Position numbers and translations under genes: made by a program
Source of the DNA: an uncultured bacterium
GTDB lineage: Bacteria; DRYD01
DNA length: 64,000 nt
Direction: 5' to 3'
NCBI GenBank assembly: GCA_937139605.1
Contig: CAKZQG010000011.1
Location: 15,481 to 79,480 of the forward strand
The notes under the pieces: model-generated
Databases searched by the model: none
What the model was told of the DNA's origin: nothing
What the model saw: the letters and a program-made list of their open reading frames with translations, nothing else
In this document: piece by piece, positions 46,448 through 55,870 of the stretch
How the letters are laid out: each line of letters starts with the position of its first letter
Numbering within the stretch: the stretch's first letter is position 1

Positions 46448-46603
46448 TAAAAACTTTTAAAATTATATTTATCCTAAAATAATATCATAATCTTCTAAAA
46501 TCTTTATATATTTTTTATAAAAATCAACTCTAAAATCACATCCTTTTATTTTAATACTGAACATTGTAAGATTACATAGAGGATTTTTCATTAGTTTTTT
46601 TTA

Positions 46604-46637
46604 ATTAAATAATAGAGAAAATTAAATAATAGAGAAA
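46604..46637. repeat. 17-bp tandem duplication
   Basis: The unit ATTAAATAATAGAGAAA occurs twice in exact tandem, in the spacer 37 bp before the frameshifted prepilin start. It may alter promoter spacing. Confidence 0.85.
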
Positions 46638-46673
46638 GTAATATTTTGCATTTAACAAAAAAGAAATTTATTT

Positions 46674-47296
46674 ATGAAAGAAGAAAAAAATCCCAAAAAT
46701 AAGAAAAATGGTATGACTATAATAGAAGTGGTTATATCTTTTACAATTGCATTAATATTAGTAATGGCATTATACAGTATAGTATATTGGGGATCAACTG
46801 GGTTTAGTGATTTAAATCAAAAACTAATAGATATAGCAAATTCTTCAATATTTATAAAAACAGAGCTAACTCAAAATGCAGGAAAATATTTCTATTTAGA
46901 ACCAATAGCAGGTACTGAAGGACAATATATTTTAAAAATGAATGCTAATACACCTATTTATATAAAGTAGAAGTAGAAATCGAATATGAACATAAGAATA
47001 TAATAAGAAAAAATGCTTTTGAAATATATTTAACAGCAAATTCCTTTAAAGTAGCACCTATAGGATTTAACACAATAGAGAGTATAAATGTCGGAACCTT
47101 TACAGTAGTTAGCCTTACAAATACTATGAGCACAACAACTACATCGGGAGTCCCAATAACAGTAGGAACAGTATCAACAGATTTAACTTCAACTATAACA
47201 ACTACTACTACTTCATATCAACCCTGCGGTTATGTCTTACCAGGAGGATATACATGTGCACGTCCTAAAGGACATAAAGGACCTCATGCTTTCTAA
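46674..47296 (+). pseudogene. type IV prepilin, frameshifted
   Basis: The leader KNGMTIIEVVISFTIALILVMALYSIVYW shows the prepilin cleavage site (Gly before Met), Glu5 and the helix. The first frame stops after 98 residues at TAG near 46968. Coding continues in another frame as YKVEVEIEYEHKN to the TAA at 47296. Removing one TA from TATATA (about 46961-46966) joins them to a protein of about 206 residues with a Thr/Ser-rich region and a tail QPCGYVLPGGYTCARPKG. It may be decayed, phase-variable or misassembled. It is separate from the 1.5-5.6 kb pilin operon. Confidence 0.78.
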
Positions 47297-47341
47297 TAAC
47301 TAAAATACTTCATTAATAAAACTACTAAAAATTATAAAAAA

Positions 47342-48256
47342 TCAGAATTCAATTTTAAAATTTATATTCTTTTTAAACAGTAAATCCTTAATTTCATTAG
47401 GATTATATTTTTTAGGGATAAAAAACATAAAAGTAGAACCACTACCAGATAATAAAAACTTATACTCATTTATACCTATCTCTTTTAAAATTTTTTCAAC
47501 TTGTTCTTTTAAATGATTTAACTGAGGATAATTATTTAAAACCACATCCTCAAATTCATTATAAAAAAAATCATAATTTAATACATTACTTTTAATCAAA
47601 TTTAAAATAAAATTTTTAGTTTTTATTCCTATAAAATTTGAAAAAATTTCATTTGAAGTTAAAACTTTTTTATTTAGTAATAAGAAAGCTTCCTTAGTTA
47701 AAACTTTTATAGCAGGAAAAATAAACAAAATATAATAAGGATTAATAAAATGGATATTTAAAGGAATAAGGATATCCTGCTTCCCAAAATTTAAAACTAA
47801 AATATCCTTTTTATATAAAAATTTAAATAAATAAAGTACAAAAATAGGAAAAATATCAGAACCTAGTTTTAAAGATAAATTCTTTGCAATTTCAAAATTA
47901 ATGATATTTTTAACAAAAAGGAAGAATAAAAAAGAAGCGGCATTAGCACTACCACCACCTAACCCCCCACCCACTGGTATCTTTTTAACTAATTTAATCT
48001 CTACTAAAAATTTCCCTATTTGTTTGTAATTATTTAATTCATTAACCAACTTAAATAAAATATTATCTTTTTTAAGTTCTTGATTATCTACATCTAAAAC
48101 TATTTCCCATTTACTGTGTTTTTTAAAATTAATATAAATATCATCATAAATATTAACCAAAGTAAAAATAGAAGAAATATTATGATAATTGTCGTTCCTT
48201 TTTGAAAGAACTTCTAAAACTAAATTAATTTTAGCATAAGATTTCAAATGTTCCAT
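47342..48256 (-). CDS. ispE: 4-diphosphocytidyl-2-C-methyl-D-erythritol kinase
   Basis: A GHMP kinase of the MEP pathway for isoprenoid precursors. SYAKINLVLEVLSKRNDNYHNI at the start, the ATP loop IPVGGGLGGGSANAAS (about 95) and LLSGSGSTFMFF near the end identify IspE. The 304-residue length is normal. It implies isoprenoid synthesis by the MEP route. It stands after feoB with a 223-bp spacer. Confidence 0.95.
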   Translation of the reverse strand: MEHLKSYAKINLVLEVLSKRNDNYHNISSIFTLVNIYDDIYINFKKHSKWEIVLDVDNQELKKDNILFKLVNELNNYKQIGKFLVEIKLVKKIPVGGGLGGGSANAASFLFFLFVKNIINFEIAKNLSLKLGSDIFPIFVLYLFKFLYKKDILVLNFGKQDILIPLNIHFINPYYILFIFPAIKVLTKEAFLLLNKKVLTSNEIFSNFIGIKTKNFILNLIKSNVLNYDFFYNEFEDVVLNNYPQLNHLKEQVEKILKEIGINEYKFLLSGSGSTFMFFIPKKYNPNEIKDLLFKKNINFKIEF

Positions 48257-48440
48257 CCTATTAAATACTATTTAATGTTGGTTTTCCAATTCATTGCAAA
48301 GATACCACATACATTTGCTTACAATCTATTAGTCTTATAGTGCCAGCTTTAAAATTTTTAGTTCCAAAATGCTTTATCAATAGTCTTTATCATATACTGA
48401 TTTTTATCTAAATCATTTTAGCTTTTATAAAATACTTATC

Positions 48441-48479
48441 CAGATATCATAGAATATTGAGATTACTTTCTAATATCTG
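48441..48479 (-). other. hairpin after feoB
   Basis: Directly after the feoB stop, CAGATAT and TAGAA pair with TTCTA and ATATCTG (12 bp, a 2-nt bulge, 13-nt loop). On the minus strand only a weak T stretch follows, so it may protect the 3' end or terminate weakly. The remaining spacer to ispE has a small TTGG-AAAA-CCAA hairpin and no gene. Confidence 0.5.
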
Positions 48480-50651
48480 TTAAAAAATAAAACTTAAAGC
48501 TAATTTAGAAAATACAGCTACAAAAAGTGCAATAAATAAAGATAAAACAACAGAATAAACCGTATATTTTAAACCGATTTCCCTTACTTGGGTAGCAATA
48601 GTAGATATACATGGCGTATAAAACATAACAAAAATTGTAAAAACTAAAACCTGGGAAATACTCATAACAGATAAAACATTTTGTGTATTTAAAGCAGTAT
48701 ATAATAAAGCTAACGCATTTTCTTTAGCTAAAACCCCAAATATTAAAGGTACCCCAACAACCTCAGGTAAACCTAAAAGATTTACTGTTAATAAACTTAA
48801 AAAGTTATTAATAACCCCATCTAATCTAAAGTAAGCTAAATAATTAAGTAAGATAGTTCCAATAATTAAAACAGGTAAAGCAGTATAAATAAAAGCTTTA
48901 ATTTTTAAATAAGTTTTTAAGATTAACGATTTTAAAGAAGGGAACCTATAACTAGGTATATGCATAATCAAAGTAGGATATTTCAAATTAGATATTTTCT
49001 GAATAATTAATAAAACTAATGAAATAATAAATAAACTAAAAATATACATAGCTATTCCCCAAATTGGTCCTAGGTAAGCGGTAATCAAACCCATAATAAC
49101 AACGGTCCTAGCAGAACAAGGGATTAATGGAATAACAATTCCAGCTAATATCCTTTCAGTTGAAGTAGTTAAGTTTCTCAAACTCATTATAGCAGTAACA
49201 TTACAACCATACCCCAATATAAAAGCTAAAATACTTCTTCCAGAAAAACCAAATTTCCTTAAAATATTATCAAATAAATAAACCATCCTAGGAATATATC
49301 CACTATCTTCTAAAATTGAAATAAAAAGAACCAAAGGAATCAAATAAGGTAAAACAATTCCTACTCCACCATTTATACCATCTCTTAATCCATTTATAAA
49401 CGGCACAATAAAATTAAAATGACTATTATTTAAATAATCAATAATAAAACTAACATTTAAGAGATTCCAAAATTTATCGGTAATAAATTCAGCAAAATCT
49501 CCTAGTTTATTACCAACAACAAAAACTAATCCAAAAGTAAATAATAAAATCAAAGTCAAAAAAACATAACCCCAAAAATTATGTAAAAATGCTTTATCAA
49601 TTATATCATCAAAAGTAGGCTTAGGTTTATCATATCTTACTACAAAATCATTTATATTTTTAATTATAAAACTTTTAACCTTTAGTAATTCATTTCTAAT
49701 TTTTAGATAATAATTAAGATAAGAATTATCAGATAATTCCATTTTTTCAATATTCATTAAACAAGCTGGCATCAATTTACAATCTTTAATATGGCAATTA
49801 GTATATTTAAAGACATCTTCTATTAAGTTTCTCCAAATATTCTTATATTCTCTTATTAAATACTTTAATTCCGAAACTTGCAAATTATCTTTTACAAGGT
49901 AATCATCTATAAATTTATTATTAATTAATAAATTAGAACTTATTTTAGAATCTATAATTGAATCTTGTTCATTATTTTTTTGATCTAATTTTAATGTTTT
50001 GTTATTTTTATTTTCAATTTCGTTTAGAATTTTAAGGATAGTTTTATAAGAATTATATCCTTTAGTAGCAATAGTTTCAATAACTGGTACGTTTAGTAAA
50101 TTTTCGAGTAATTCTGAATTTATAAAAACTCCTTTAGTTCTTGCTTCATCAATCATATTTAATGCGATAACTAATGGAATATCAAGTGTTAATAAGTCCA
50201 TTGTTAATATAAGAGAATGCGCTAAAGAAGGAGCCTCAACCACTTGAATTATTCCATCTATTTCTTCTTTAGTTAATATCTCAAAAGTAACTTTTTCGGC
50301 TAAATCAGAATACCCAAATGAATATATCCCCGGTAAATCTATTAACTCCACTTCATAATTCTTTACAATAATTGAAGTAATGTGATAATTAACAGTAGTT
50401 CCTGAGTAATTAGCGGTATTTACTTTAAAATTAGTTAAAGAATTAAAGAAAGTACTTTTACCGCTATTAGGTTGCCCTACTATCGCTATCCTTACTTTCT
50501 TATATCCTCTATAATTTACTATTTTCCTATTTAAATTAGATATCTCACATTTTTCACAACCAACAGGTACCTCAATATTCCTTACTTTTTTTATATTTTT
50601 TACATCTATCTCTTTCTTATTTTTTGTAAAATTTAAATTGAAATTTCTCAT
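48480..50651 (-). CDS. feoB: ferrous iron transporter FeoB
   Basis: A GTP-driven Fe(II) importer of the inner membrane. After a 50-residue N-terminal extension with GCEKC, the G domain shows GQPNSGKST (G1), DLPG (G3) and NMID (G4), then a helical GDI-like region. The membrane part has two Gate-like halves with GYGCNVTAIMSLRNL and FYTPCIS. The total of 723 residues is standard. The feoA-like gene lies 21 bp upstream in the same operon. It points to iron uptake under low oxygen. Confidence 0.96.
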   Translation of the reverse strand: MRNFNLNFTKNKKEIDVKNIKKVRNIEVPVGCEKCEISNLNRKIVNYRGYKKVRIAIVGQPNSGKSTFFNSLTNFKVNTANYSGTTVNYHITSIIVKNYEVELIDLPGIYSFGYSDLAEKVTFEILTKEEIDGIIQVVEAPSLAHSLILTMDLLTLDIPLVIALNMIDEARTKGVFINSELLENLLNVPVIETIATKGYNSYKTILKILNEIENKNNKTLKLDQKNNEQDSIIDSKISSNLLINNKFIDDYLVKDNLQVSELKYLIREYKNIWRNLIEDVFKYTNCHIKDCKLMPACLMNIEKMELSDNSYLNYYLKIRNELLKVKSFIIKNINDFVVRYDKPKPTFDDIIDKAFLHNFWGYVFLTLILLFTFGLVFVVGNKLGDFAEFITDKFWNLLNVSFIIDYLNNSHFNFIVPFINGLRDGINGGVGIVLPYLIPLVLFISILEDSGYIPRMVYLFDNILRKFGFSGRSILAFILGYGCNVTAIMSLRNLTTSTERILAGIVIPLIPCSARTVVIMGLITAYLGPIWGIAMYIFSLFIISLVLLIIQKISNLKYPTLIMHIPSYRFPSLKSLILKTYLKIKAFIYTALPVLIIGTILLNYLAYFRLDGVINNFLSLLTVNLLGLPEVVGVPLIFGVLAKENALALLYTALNTQNVLSVMSISQVLVFTIFVMFYTPCISTIATQVREIGLKYTVYSVVLSLFIALFVAVFSKLALSFIF

Positions 50652-50672
50652 AATAGTAAAACTTAAAATTTT

Positions 50673-50921
50673 TTAATCATTCTTTAAGTTATTATATTTA
50701 AACTCATCAATTAATTCTATTAATTCCAAATCATTAATTAATTCTTTAGATAAAGCCAACTTTCTTTTTAAATCAGGAACCTCTATATAAATCGTATTTC
50801 CATCTAATGACATAGAAATAATTTTTATAATAATATTTTCCATTAATCCATAATTCATATACAAAACTTCATTGGATTTTATGGATTTTATTTTATAGAA
50901 TTTATTTTGTTTTAAATCCAT
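50673..50921 (-). CDS. feoA: FeoA-like SH3-domain protein
   Basis: An 82-residue protein with a FeoA-type small beta barrel: the strand order YKIKSIKSNEVLYMNYGLMENIIIKIISM and a later LKRKLALSKELINDLELIEL match the end of FeoA (xLALrxxeAxxIxV). It is thought to help FeoB. The direct position before feoB supports this; sequence conservation alone is weak. Confidence 0.75.
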   Translation of the reverse strand: MDLKQNKFYKIKSIKSNEVLYMNYGLMENIIIKIISMSLDGNTIYIEVPDLKRKLALSKELINDLELIELIDEFKYNNLKND

Positions 50922-50984
50922 ACCCCCTATTATAATTCTTTCAACTTCATCTAATTACCTTTATATAAAACAATTTAAAATAAT

Positions 50985-51758
50985 TTATTTTTTATTAATG
51001 TTTTTCTCAGAAGGATTTTGTGTATCATTAGCAGGTTTTTCAGGTGGAAACGGTAAAAATGGCTCTCTATCAAGATTATAAAGTTTTTTTTCAGCTTTAT
51101 TATTAGTATCCTTATTATTATTATCACTTTTTCTTTCAATAGTTATTTGATTTTTATTTTTTTTAGATAATTCCATTCTAATATCATCTTTAGCGATATT
51201 ATAAGCAGCACCAATAACAGGAGCTAACGCAAATCCAACAGACCCTAATAATCCTACACTTAAAGTAGTTAAAGACCCAATAACAGCTAAATCTAAAAGC
51301 CCATGAAATAATCCTTTAACACTTCCTAATAAACCTCCTTTTAAAGATGCTTTCTTAATTTCATAATCATTTTTAGCTCCTAAATTTTGAGCTTCTTCTT
51401 TTACTTTTTTATATGAATCTATATATTTAGATATAGCAGGAACTAAAGGATAAAGCCCACTTAACATAGCAACCCCTAGCCCTTTAAGAGCACCTTCTAA
51501 ACCAGAAGATAAAATTCCAAATAAAAGATCTAATCCATATAACTCTCCCCCATTTTCTAAGTTTTCTTTTATATTATTAGCATCTCCTTCTAGTTTAACT
51601 AATTTTTGTTGTTCACCATATTTCAATAATACACCATCTTTTGTTATTTGAGATTCTAATTTATTTTTCTCTTTAGTATCTACATTATCAATTCTTTTAT
51701 TATCATTTACACCCTGAACCACATTAGTATTTATTTTATTTATATTACTTATTTCCAT
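50985..51758 (-). CDS. hydrophobic Gly-rich protein, unknown
   Basis: I do not recognise this 257-residue protein. A polar Asn-rich N-terminus (MEISNINKINTN) of about 75 residues precedes two Gly/Leu-rich hydrophobic segments (LEGALKGLGVAMLSGLYPLVPAI and LTTLSVGLLGSVGFALAPVIGAAY), spaced by a charged linker. The C-terminal 60 residues are polar and Pro-rich. It lies 40 bp after a larger protein of the same style, in one operon. A membrane-inserting or glycine-zipper role is possible but unproven. Confidence 0.6.
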   Translation of the reverse strand: MEISNINKINTNVVQGVNDNKRIDNVDTKEKNKLESQITKDGVLLKYGEQQKLVKLEGDANNIKENLENGGELYGLDLLFGILSSGLEGALKGLGVAMLSGLYPLVPAISKYIDSYKKVKEEAQNLGAKNDYEIKKASLKGGLLGSVKGLFHGLLDLAVIGSLTTLSVGLLGSVGFALAPVIGAAYNIAKDDIRMELSKKNKNQITIERKSDNNNKDTNNKAEKKLYNLDREPFLPFPPEKPANDTQNPSEKNINKK

Positions 51759-51798
51759 ACATACACCCCCTTAATTATATATAAATTATATGAATAAA

Positions 51799-53670
51799 TT
51801 AAACTACATTAGTAGCTAAATTAGAATTATTTAACAAATTATTATTATTAGAATCAATTTGATTACTAACTTCAACTTTAGTTTCAGCTTTATTATTACT
51901 GTTATCTTTTTTAGAATTCATAAGCGACATTATCTGATAAACTAATTTAAATACACTAACACCTAAAGAAACGAATCCAAAAACTCTACCTAATCCAATA
52001 GCTGCTAAGAATAAAGCTGCACCACCAATTATATTTAACAATCCCAATCCTGCTAATTTTAAGCTACTTCTGTCATCACTTAAAGTCATCATTCTTGCTC
52101 CATCAATCACATCCTTAGTAGCTCCTACTATACCAAAAATAGAAGTTAATCCTCCATAACCTCCACCAAATAAAGTATCCCATCCCATCCAGAATTTCCC
52201 TAAGCTTCCTAAAGAATTTATAAAAGTTTCTCCAGCTTCCCCTATAGCATAGCTACTTTTAAGTTGCTCTTGTTTCTTATCAAAATCTTGATTATTTTCT
52301 TGATTTTTTTCTTGATTATTTACTAGATTAGCTTTAGCTTGGAAAACTTTTTCTAAAGCCATAAAAACCAAGGGTAAGACCGCAAATGCAGCTATACCAA
52401 TTGGCCCAAATAATGGTCCTAAGAAACTTGCTAATAAAGAAAAACCAGTTAAAAATCTAAACAACCCGACATTCTTTAATTCAGGTTGATTATCTACTGC
52501 TGCTTGCTTTAAAATAGCTGCTCCTTGATATGACTTCAAAGTACCAGCAACTAATTTCCCTATAAATTGTAATCCATTGGGTTCCTTAGATAATAACTCT
52601 GTTATAACGGAAGATAAAGCAGCAAAGTCAGAAACCCCATTAACAAAAGCAGCAGTAGTTTTACCTGTAGAATCCGCTAACTTCTCTAATCCTTGGTTCT
52701 TATAAGGGCTATTAGAAGTAAATTCATCTTTGTCTTTTGATTGTTTATCTTTTTTAAAGAACCCTTTAACAGAATCAACTATTTTTTTAGCGAATCCAAT
52801 ACCTGCGCCAACAGCTCCACCTATTGCACCACCTACTAAAGAAAATACATTCTTAGAGAACTCCTTTAACGCATTAAACGATTTAATACCTAAAGGTAAA
52901 GCAGTAATCAAACCAGCTCCTAAAGCACCTAATAAGCCCACTTTACCTACTATCAAAGAAGCAACTAATAAAGCTAACGGAGACATCAAAGCTAAACTTA
53001 AACCTAAACCTATTAGTATCCCTACAACATTTCCACTACTTTCTGAAATTTTTTGGCTTACACCAACCCCCACATTAAACCCATTTCTAATATACTCCTT
53101 AAAACCATCACTATTCTTAAATTTTTCAATGGATTCTTGTAATTGTTTATTTAATAGTTCTTCAGTATTAATATTATCAGGATTATTAACATTAATTTTA
53201 GATTCGTTATTTAAATTATAAAATGTTTTAGCCCCAGAAACAGATCCAGCTAAAATAGAGCCATATTGAGCACTCATAACTGATAACCCAAACACAGTTT
53301 GCAATAAATTTAAAATATTTTGAGGAATACTTAAAGGTAAGCCAGTACTAACTAATAACTGAATAACAAAAGATATTGGATATAAAGCTAAATTAAAAGT
53401 AGCCAAAGCCAAAGCCCCACCCAAAACCAATCCTAATAATCCTAATCCAAGCTTCTTTAAATCAACCCCTTTAGAATCACCTTCTACTTTTAATTTATCC
53501 TTTATCTCATTAACTAAATCATTAATCTTTGTTTTTATCTCTTGGATATTAATTTTATCCTTTAAAGTTTCAAATAAATTATTATTATCGTCTTTATTAT
53601 TATTTATTAAGTTGTTATTTGCTGTTAGATTTTGATTTAAAATATCTACTTTATTTAAAGATAATTCCAT
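51799..53670 (-). CDS. large hydrophobic Gly-rich protein, unknown
   Basis: A 623-residue protein of unknown function. The N-terminus (MELSLNKVDILNQN) is polar and Asn-rich for about 70 residues. Four or five long hydrophobic Gly/Ala/Leu blocks follow, for example GLLGLVLGGALALATFNLALYP, GLGLSLALMSPLALLVASLIVG, LVGGAIGGAVGAGIGFA and LGLLNIIGGAALFLAAIGLG, separated by Lys-rich linkers. The C-terminal tail is again Asn-rich. The blocks look like glycine-zipper membrane segments. It is the first gene of a two-gene operon with the shorter relative at 50985, and resembles the frameshifted gene at 11826. Confidence 0.6.
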   Translation of the reverse strand: MELSLNKVDILNQNLTANNNLINNNKDDNNNLFETLKDKINIQEIKTKINDLVNEIKDKLKVEGDSKGVDLKKLGLGLLGLVLGGALALATFNLALYPISFVIQLLVSTGLPLSIPQNILNLLQTVFGLSVMSAQYGSILAGSVSGAKTFYNLNNESKINVNNPDNINTEELLNKQLQESIEKFKNSDGFKEYIRNGFNVGVGVSQKISESSGNVVGILIGLGLSLALMSPLALLVASLIVGKVGLLGALGAGLITALPLGIKSFNALKEFSKNVFSLVGGAIGGAVGAGIGFAKKIVDSVKGFFKKDKQSKDKDEFTSNSPYKNQGLEKLADSTGKTTAAFVNGVSDFAALSSVITELLSKEPNGLQFIGKLVAGTLKSYQGAAILKQAAVDNQPELKNVGLFRFLTGFSLLASFLGPLFGPIGIAAFAVLPLVFMALEKVFQAKANLVNNQEKNQENNQDFDKKQEQLKSSYAIGEAGETFINSLGSLGKFWMGWDTLFGGGYGGLTSIFGIVGATKDVIDGARMMTLSDDRSSLKLAGLGLLNIIGGAALFLAAIGLGRVFGFVSLGVSVFKLVYQIMSLMNSKKDNSNNKAETKVEVSNQIDSNNNNLLNNSNLATNVV

Positions 53671-53848
53671 AACATTACCCTCCTTAAAATTATTTTTTTA
53701 TTTTTTTATTTAATGATAAAAATCAACAATAAAGACCAACTTAAATTGTAAAAAATATGTAAAAAATAATTTATTTTTTAAAGGTTAATTAAAAAGGGGG
53801 GATAACATAAAGGTTTAATTTTATATAAGCAGGAGGGGATAAGAATTT

Positions 53849-54445
53849 ATGAAGTTTGAAATGACAAAATATGAAGGCGGTTGGATAGAAGTAATAGTAG
53901 GATGTATGTTTAGTGGGAAAAGTGAAGAACTAATAAGAAGAATAAAACGAGCAATTATAGCTAACCAAAAAGCAGTAGTCTTTAAACCTAAAATAGATAA
54001 CCGATATGATTTTAATAAAGTAGTTAGTCATAATGGAATTAGTGTCGAAGCTATTGTAATTAACAATTCTAATGAAATAAGGAATTATGTAAATGATTAT
54101 GAAGTTATAGGTATAGATGAAGCACAGTTTTTTGATAATGAGTTAATAGATGTAGTAGAAGAATTAGCGGATAATGGGAAACGAGTAATAATAGCAGGAC
54201 TAGATCAAGACTTTAGAGGAGAACCTTTTGGAATTATTCCCAATTTAATGGCAATAGCGGATAGTGTAGATAAATTACACGCGATATGTGTTATCTGCGG
54301 AGCAGTTGCTACAAAAAGCCAAAGATTAATAAACGATAAACCAGCTTCTTATAATGACCCAATTATACTTGTAGGATCTAAAGAAACTTACCAACCCAGA
54401 TGCAGAAAATGCTTTAATAAACCAATTAAATCACATACTAACTAA
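53849..54445 (+). CDS. tdk: thymidine kinase
   Basis: A type II thymidine kinase that phosphorylates thymidine in nucleotide salvage. Walker [18 protein letters not shown] (about 18), IDEAQFF (about 90), the [12 protein letters not shown] lasso and four zinc cysteines (CVIC and CRKC) are all present. The 198-residue length is normal. GCAGGAGGGG lies before the ATG. It stands alone behind a 178-bp spacer containing two AAAGGTT direct repeats. Confidence 0.96.
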   Translation: MKFEMTKYEGGWIEVIVGCMFSGKSEELIRRIKRAIIANQKAVVFKPKIDNRYDFNKVVSHNGISVEAIVINNSNEIRNYVNDYEVIGIDEAQFFDNELIDVVEELADNGKRVIIAGLDQDFRGEPFGIIPNLMAIADSVDKLHAICVICGAVATKSQRLINDKPASYNDPIILVGSKETYQPRCRKCFNKPIKSHTN

Positions 54446-54535
54446 AACAATATTTTATTAAAAGGTTTTTACTAAAATAAAAAAAATAATATATATATAA
54501 GTAAAACTAAAAAATAGAAAATGAGGTGAATAATT

Positions 54536-55222
54536 ATGAAAACTTCAAAATATTTAAAATACTCAAAACATTCAAATATAGTCTTTTATTTTATAATTTC
54601 ATTTATTATGATATATTTTATGTTAGTTACTAATATATCTTTTTCTGATAATACTAAAAACTCAGATGAAATAGAAAATTACGCAATAGATCCCTTTCAC
54701 TCAGTTGTTATGTTTGAAGTAAAAAATTATGCCCAATTAGGGAATATAGTTGTAGGTAGATTTAATAGAATAGAAGGAATAGTTAATATTAATAAAAAAG
54801 ATTTCACTAAAAGCAAAGCAAACATTAGAATATATGTAGATAGTTTAGATACAGGTTGGAAAGAAAGAGATGAACATCTATTAGGCCCTAATTTCTTTGA
54901 TGTAAAAAATTACCCACTAATAACGTTTGATAGCAAAAATATCAAACTCCTAACAAATAATGAATTTATACTTAATGGAGATTTAACCTTACTTAACACC
55001 ACTAAAAATATCAATATAATTGTAAAAGAACTAAACAAAGGCAAAAATTTCATAAACAACGATATTATTGTATATGAATTCAATTATAGTATAAATAGAA
55101 GTGATTTTGGAATGAATAAAATGTTAGATTTAGTTGGAGATAAAGTAGAAATTAGTGCTTTTATCCAATTAAATAAAATTGAAAATAAAACAGAAAATAA
55201 AACAGAAAATAAAACTAAATAA
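54536..55222 (+). CDS. YceI-family lipid-binding protein, exported
   Basis: A signal sequence or anchor (FYFIISFIMIYFMLVTNISF) precedes a YceI lipocalin-like beta barrel: YAIDPFHSVVMFEVKNYA, GRFNRIEGIVNI, HLLGPNFFDVKNYPLITFDS and NRSDFGMN. YceI proteins bind polyisoprenoid lipids, often in the periplasm. A tandem KTEN repeat ends the protein. The next gene starts 3 bp later. Identity is clear; the ligand here is unknown. Confidence 0.9.
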   Translation: MKTSKYLKYSKHSNIVFYFIISFIMIYFMLVTNISFSDNTKNSDEIENYAIDPFHSVVMFEVKNYAQLGNIVVGRFNRIEGIVNINKKDFTKSKANIRIYVDSLDTGWKERDEHLLGPNFFDVKNYPLITFDSKNIKLLTNNEFILNGDLTLLNTTKNINIIVKELNKGKNFINNDIIVYEFNYSINRSDFGMNKMLDLVGDKVEISAFIQLNKIENKTENKTENKTK

Positions 55223-55225
55223 GCT

Positions 55226-55831
55226 ATGACAAAAAAAACATATTTTAATTTAAATAATAATTCAATAGAAATAGAATATCAGGAAAACCTTGAAAATAAT
55301 ACTATAAATATCCTAAAAATTGATACTTTCTCTGAAAATAATTACAACTATAACAACCTAGAAATTATAAACTATAAAAATAATGATAATTACAGTGAAA
55401 TTATATTTAAAATCCAAGATAAAGTAAAAAAAGCATTTATATTAGATAATAATATCTATATCTTAGAAGATAATTTAGTTAAATGCACAACAATAGAATC
55501 AATAGATAACAAATTAAAATTTATAAATTATAATTTAACAGAAACCGTTGATAATATATCTACTACAATAAGTCATAATATAAAGAATAATGTAAAGGAA
55601 GAAGAAGATAGATATTATTTAGTACCTCCATTATCAGGAAAGATAGAAAAAATAAATACAAAAGAAGGAGAAATTCTTGAACCTAATACTACAGTTATTA
55701 TAATTTCAGCTATGAAGATGGAAAATAGTATAGAAATATTTGAAAAATATAGAGTAATAAAAATCTTAGTAAAAGAAGGAGATTTTGTACAAATTAATCA
55801 AAATTTAATAGAACTAGAACCATTAGATTAA
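55226..55831 (+). CDS. biotin/lipoyl carrier domain protein
   Basis: The C-terminal 75 residues form a biotinyl domain: PLSGKIEKINTKEGEILEPNTTVIIISAMKMENSIEI, with the modified Lys in AMKM. The first 120 residues are unusual, beta-rich and Asn-rich, and not a known carboxylase domain. Such carriers serve acyl-CoA carboxylases or decarboxylases. No carboxylase subunit is in the window. It lies in close series with YceI (3 bp upstream) and etfB. Confidence 0.85.
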   Translation: MTKKTYFNLNNNSIEIEYQENLENNTINILKIDTFSENNYNYNNLEIINYKNNDNYSEIIFKIQDKVKKAFILDNNIYILEDNLVKCTTIESIDNKLKFINYNLTETVDNISTTISHNIKNNVKEEEDRYYLVPPLSGKIEKINTKEGEILEPNTTVIIISAMKMENSIEIFEKYRVIKILVKEGDFVQINQNLIELEPLD

Positions 55832-55870
55832 TCTAATTAAAAAATAAAAAAATTAGCAGGGGTATTAAAA

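Noticed and set aside
46470-46564. 31-codon minus-strand frame (MFSIKIKGCDFRV)
   Set aside because: Too short, no binding site and no known family. Possibly a remnant, but not supportable.
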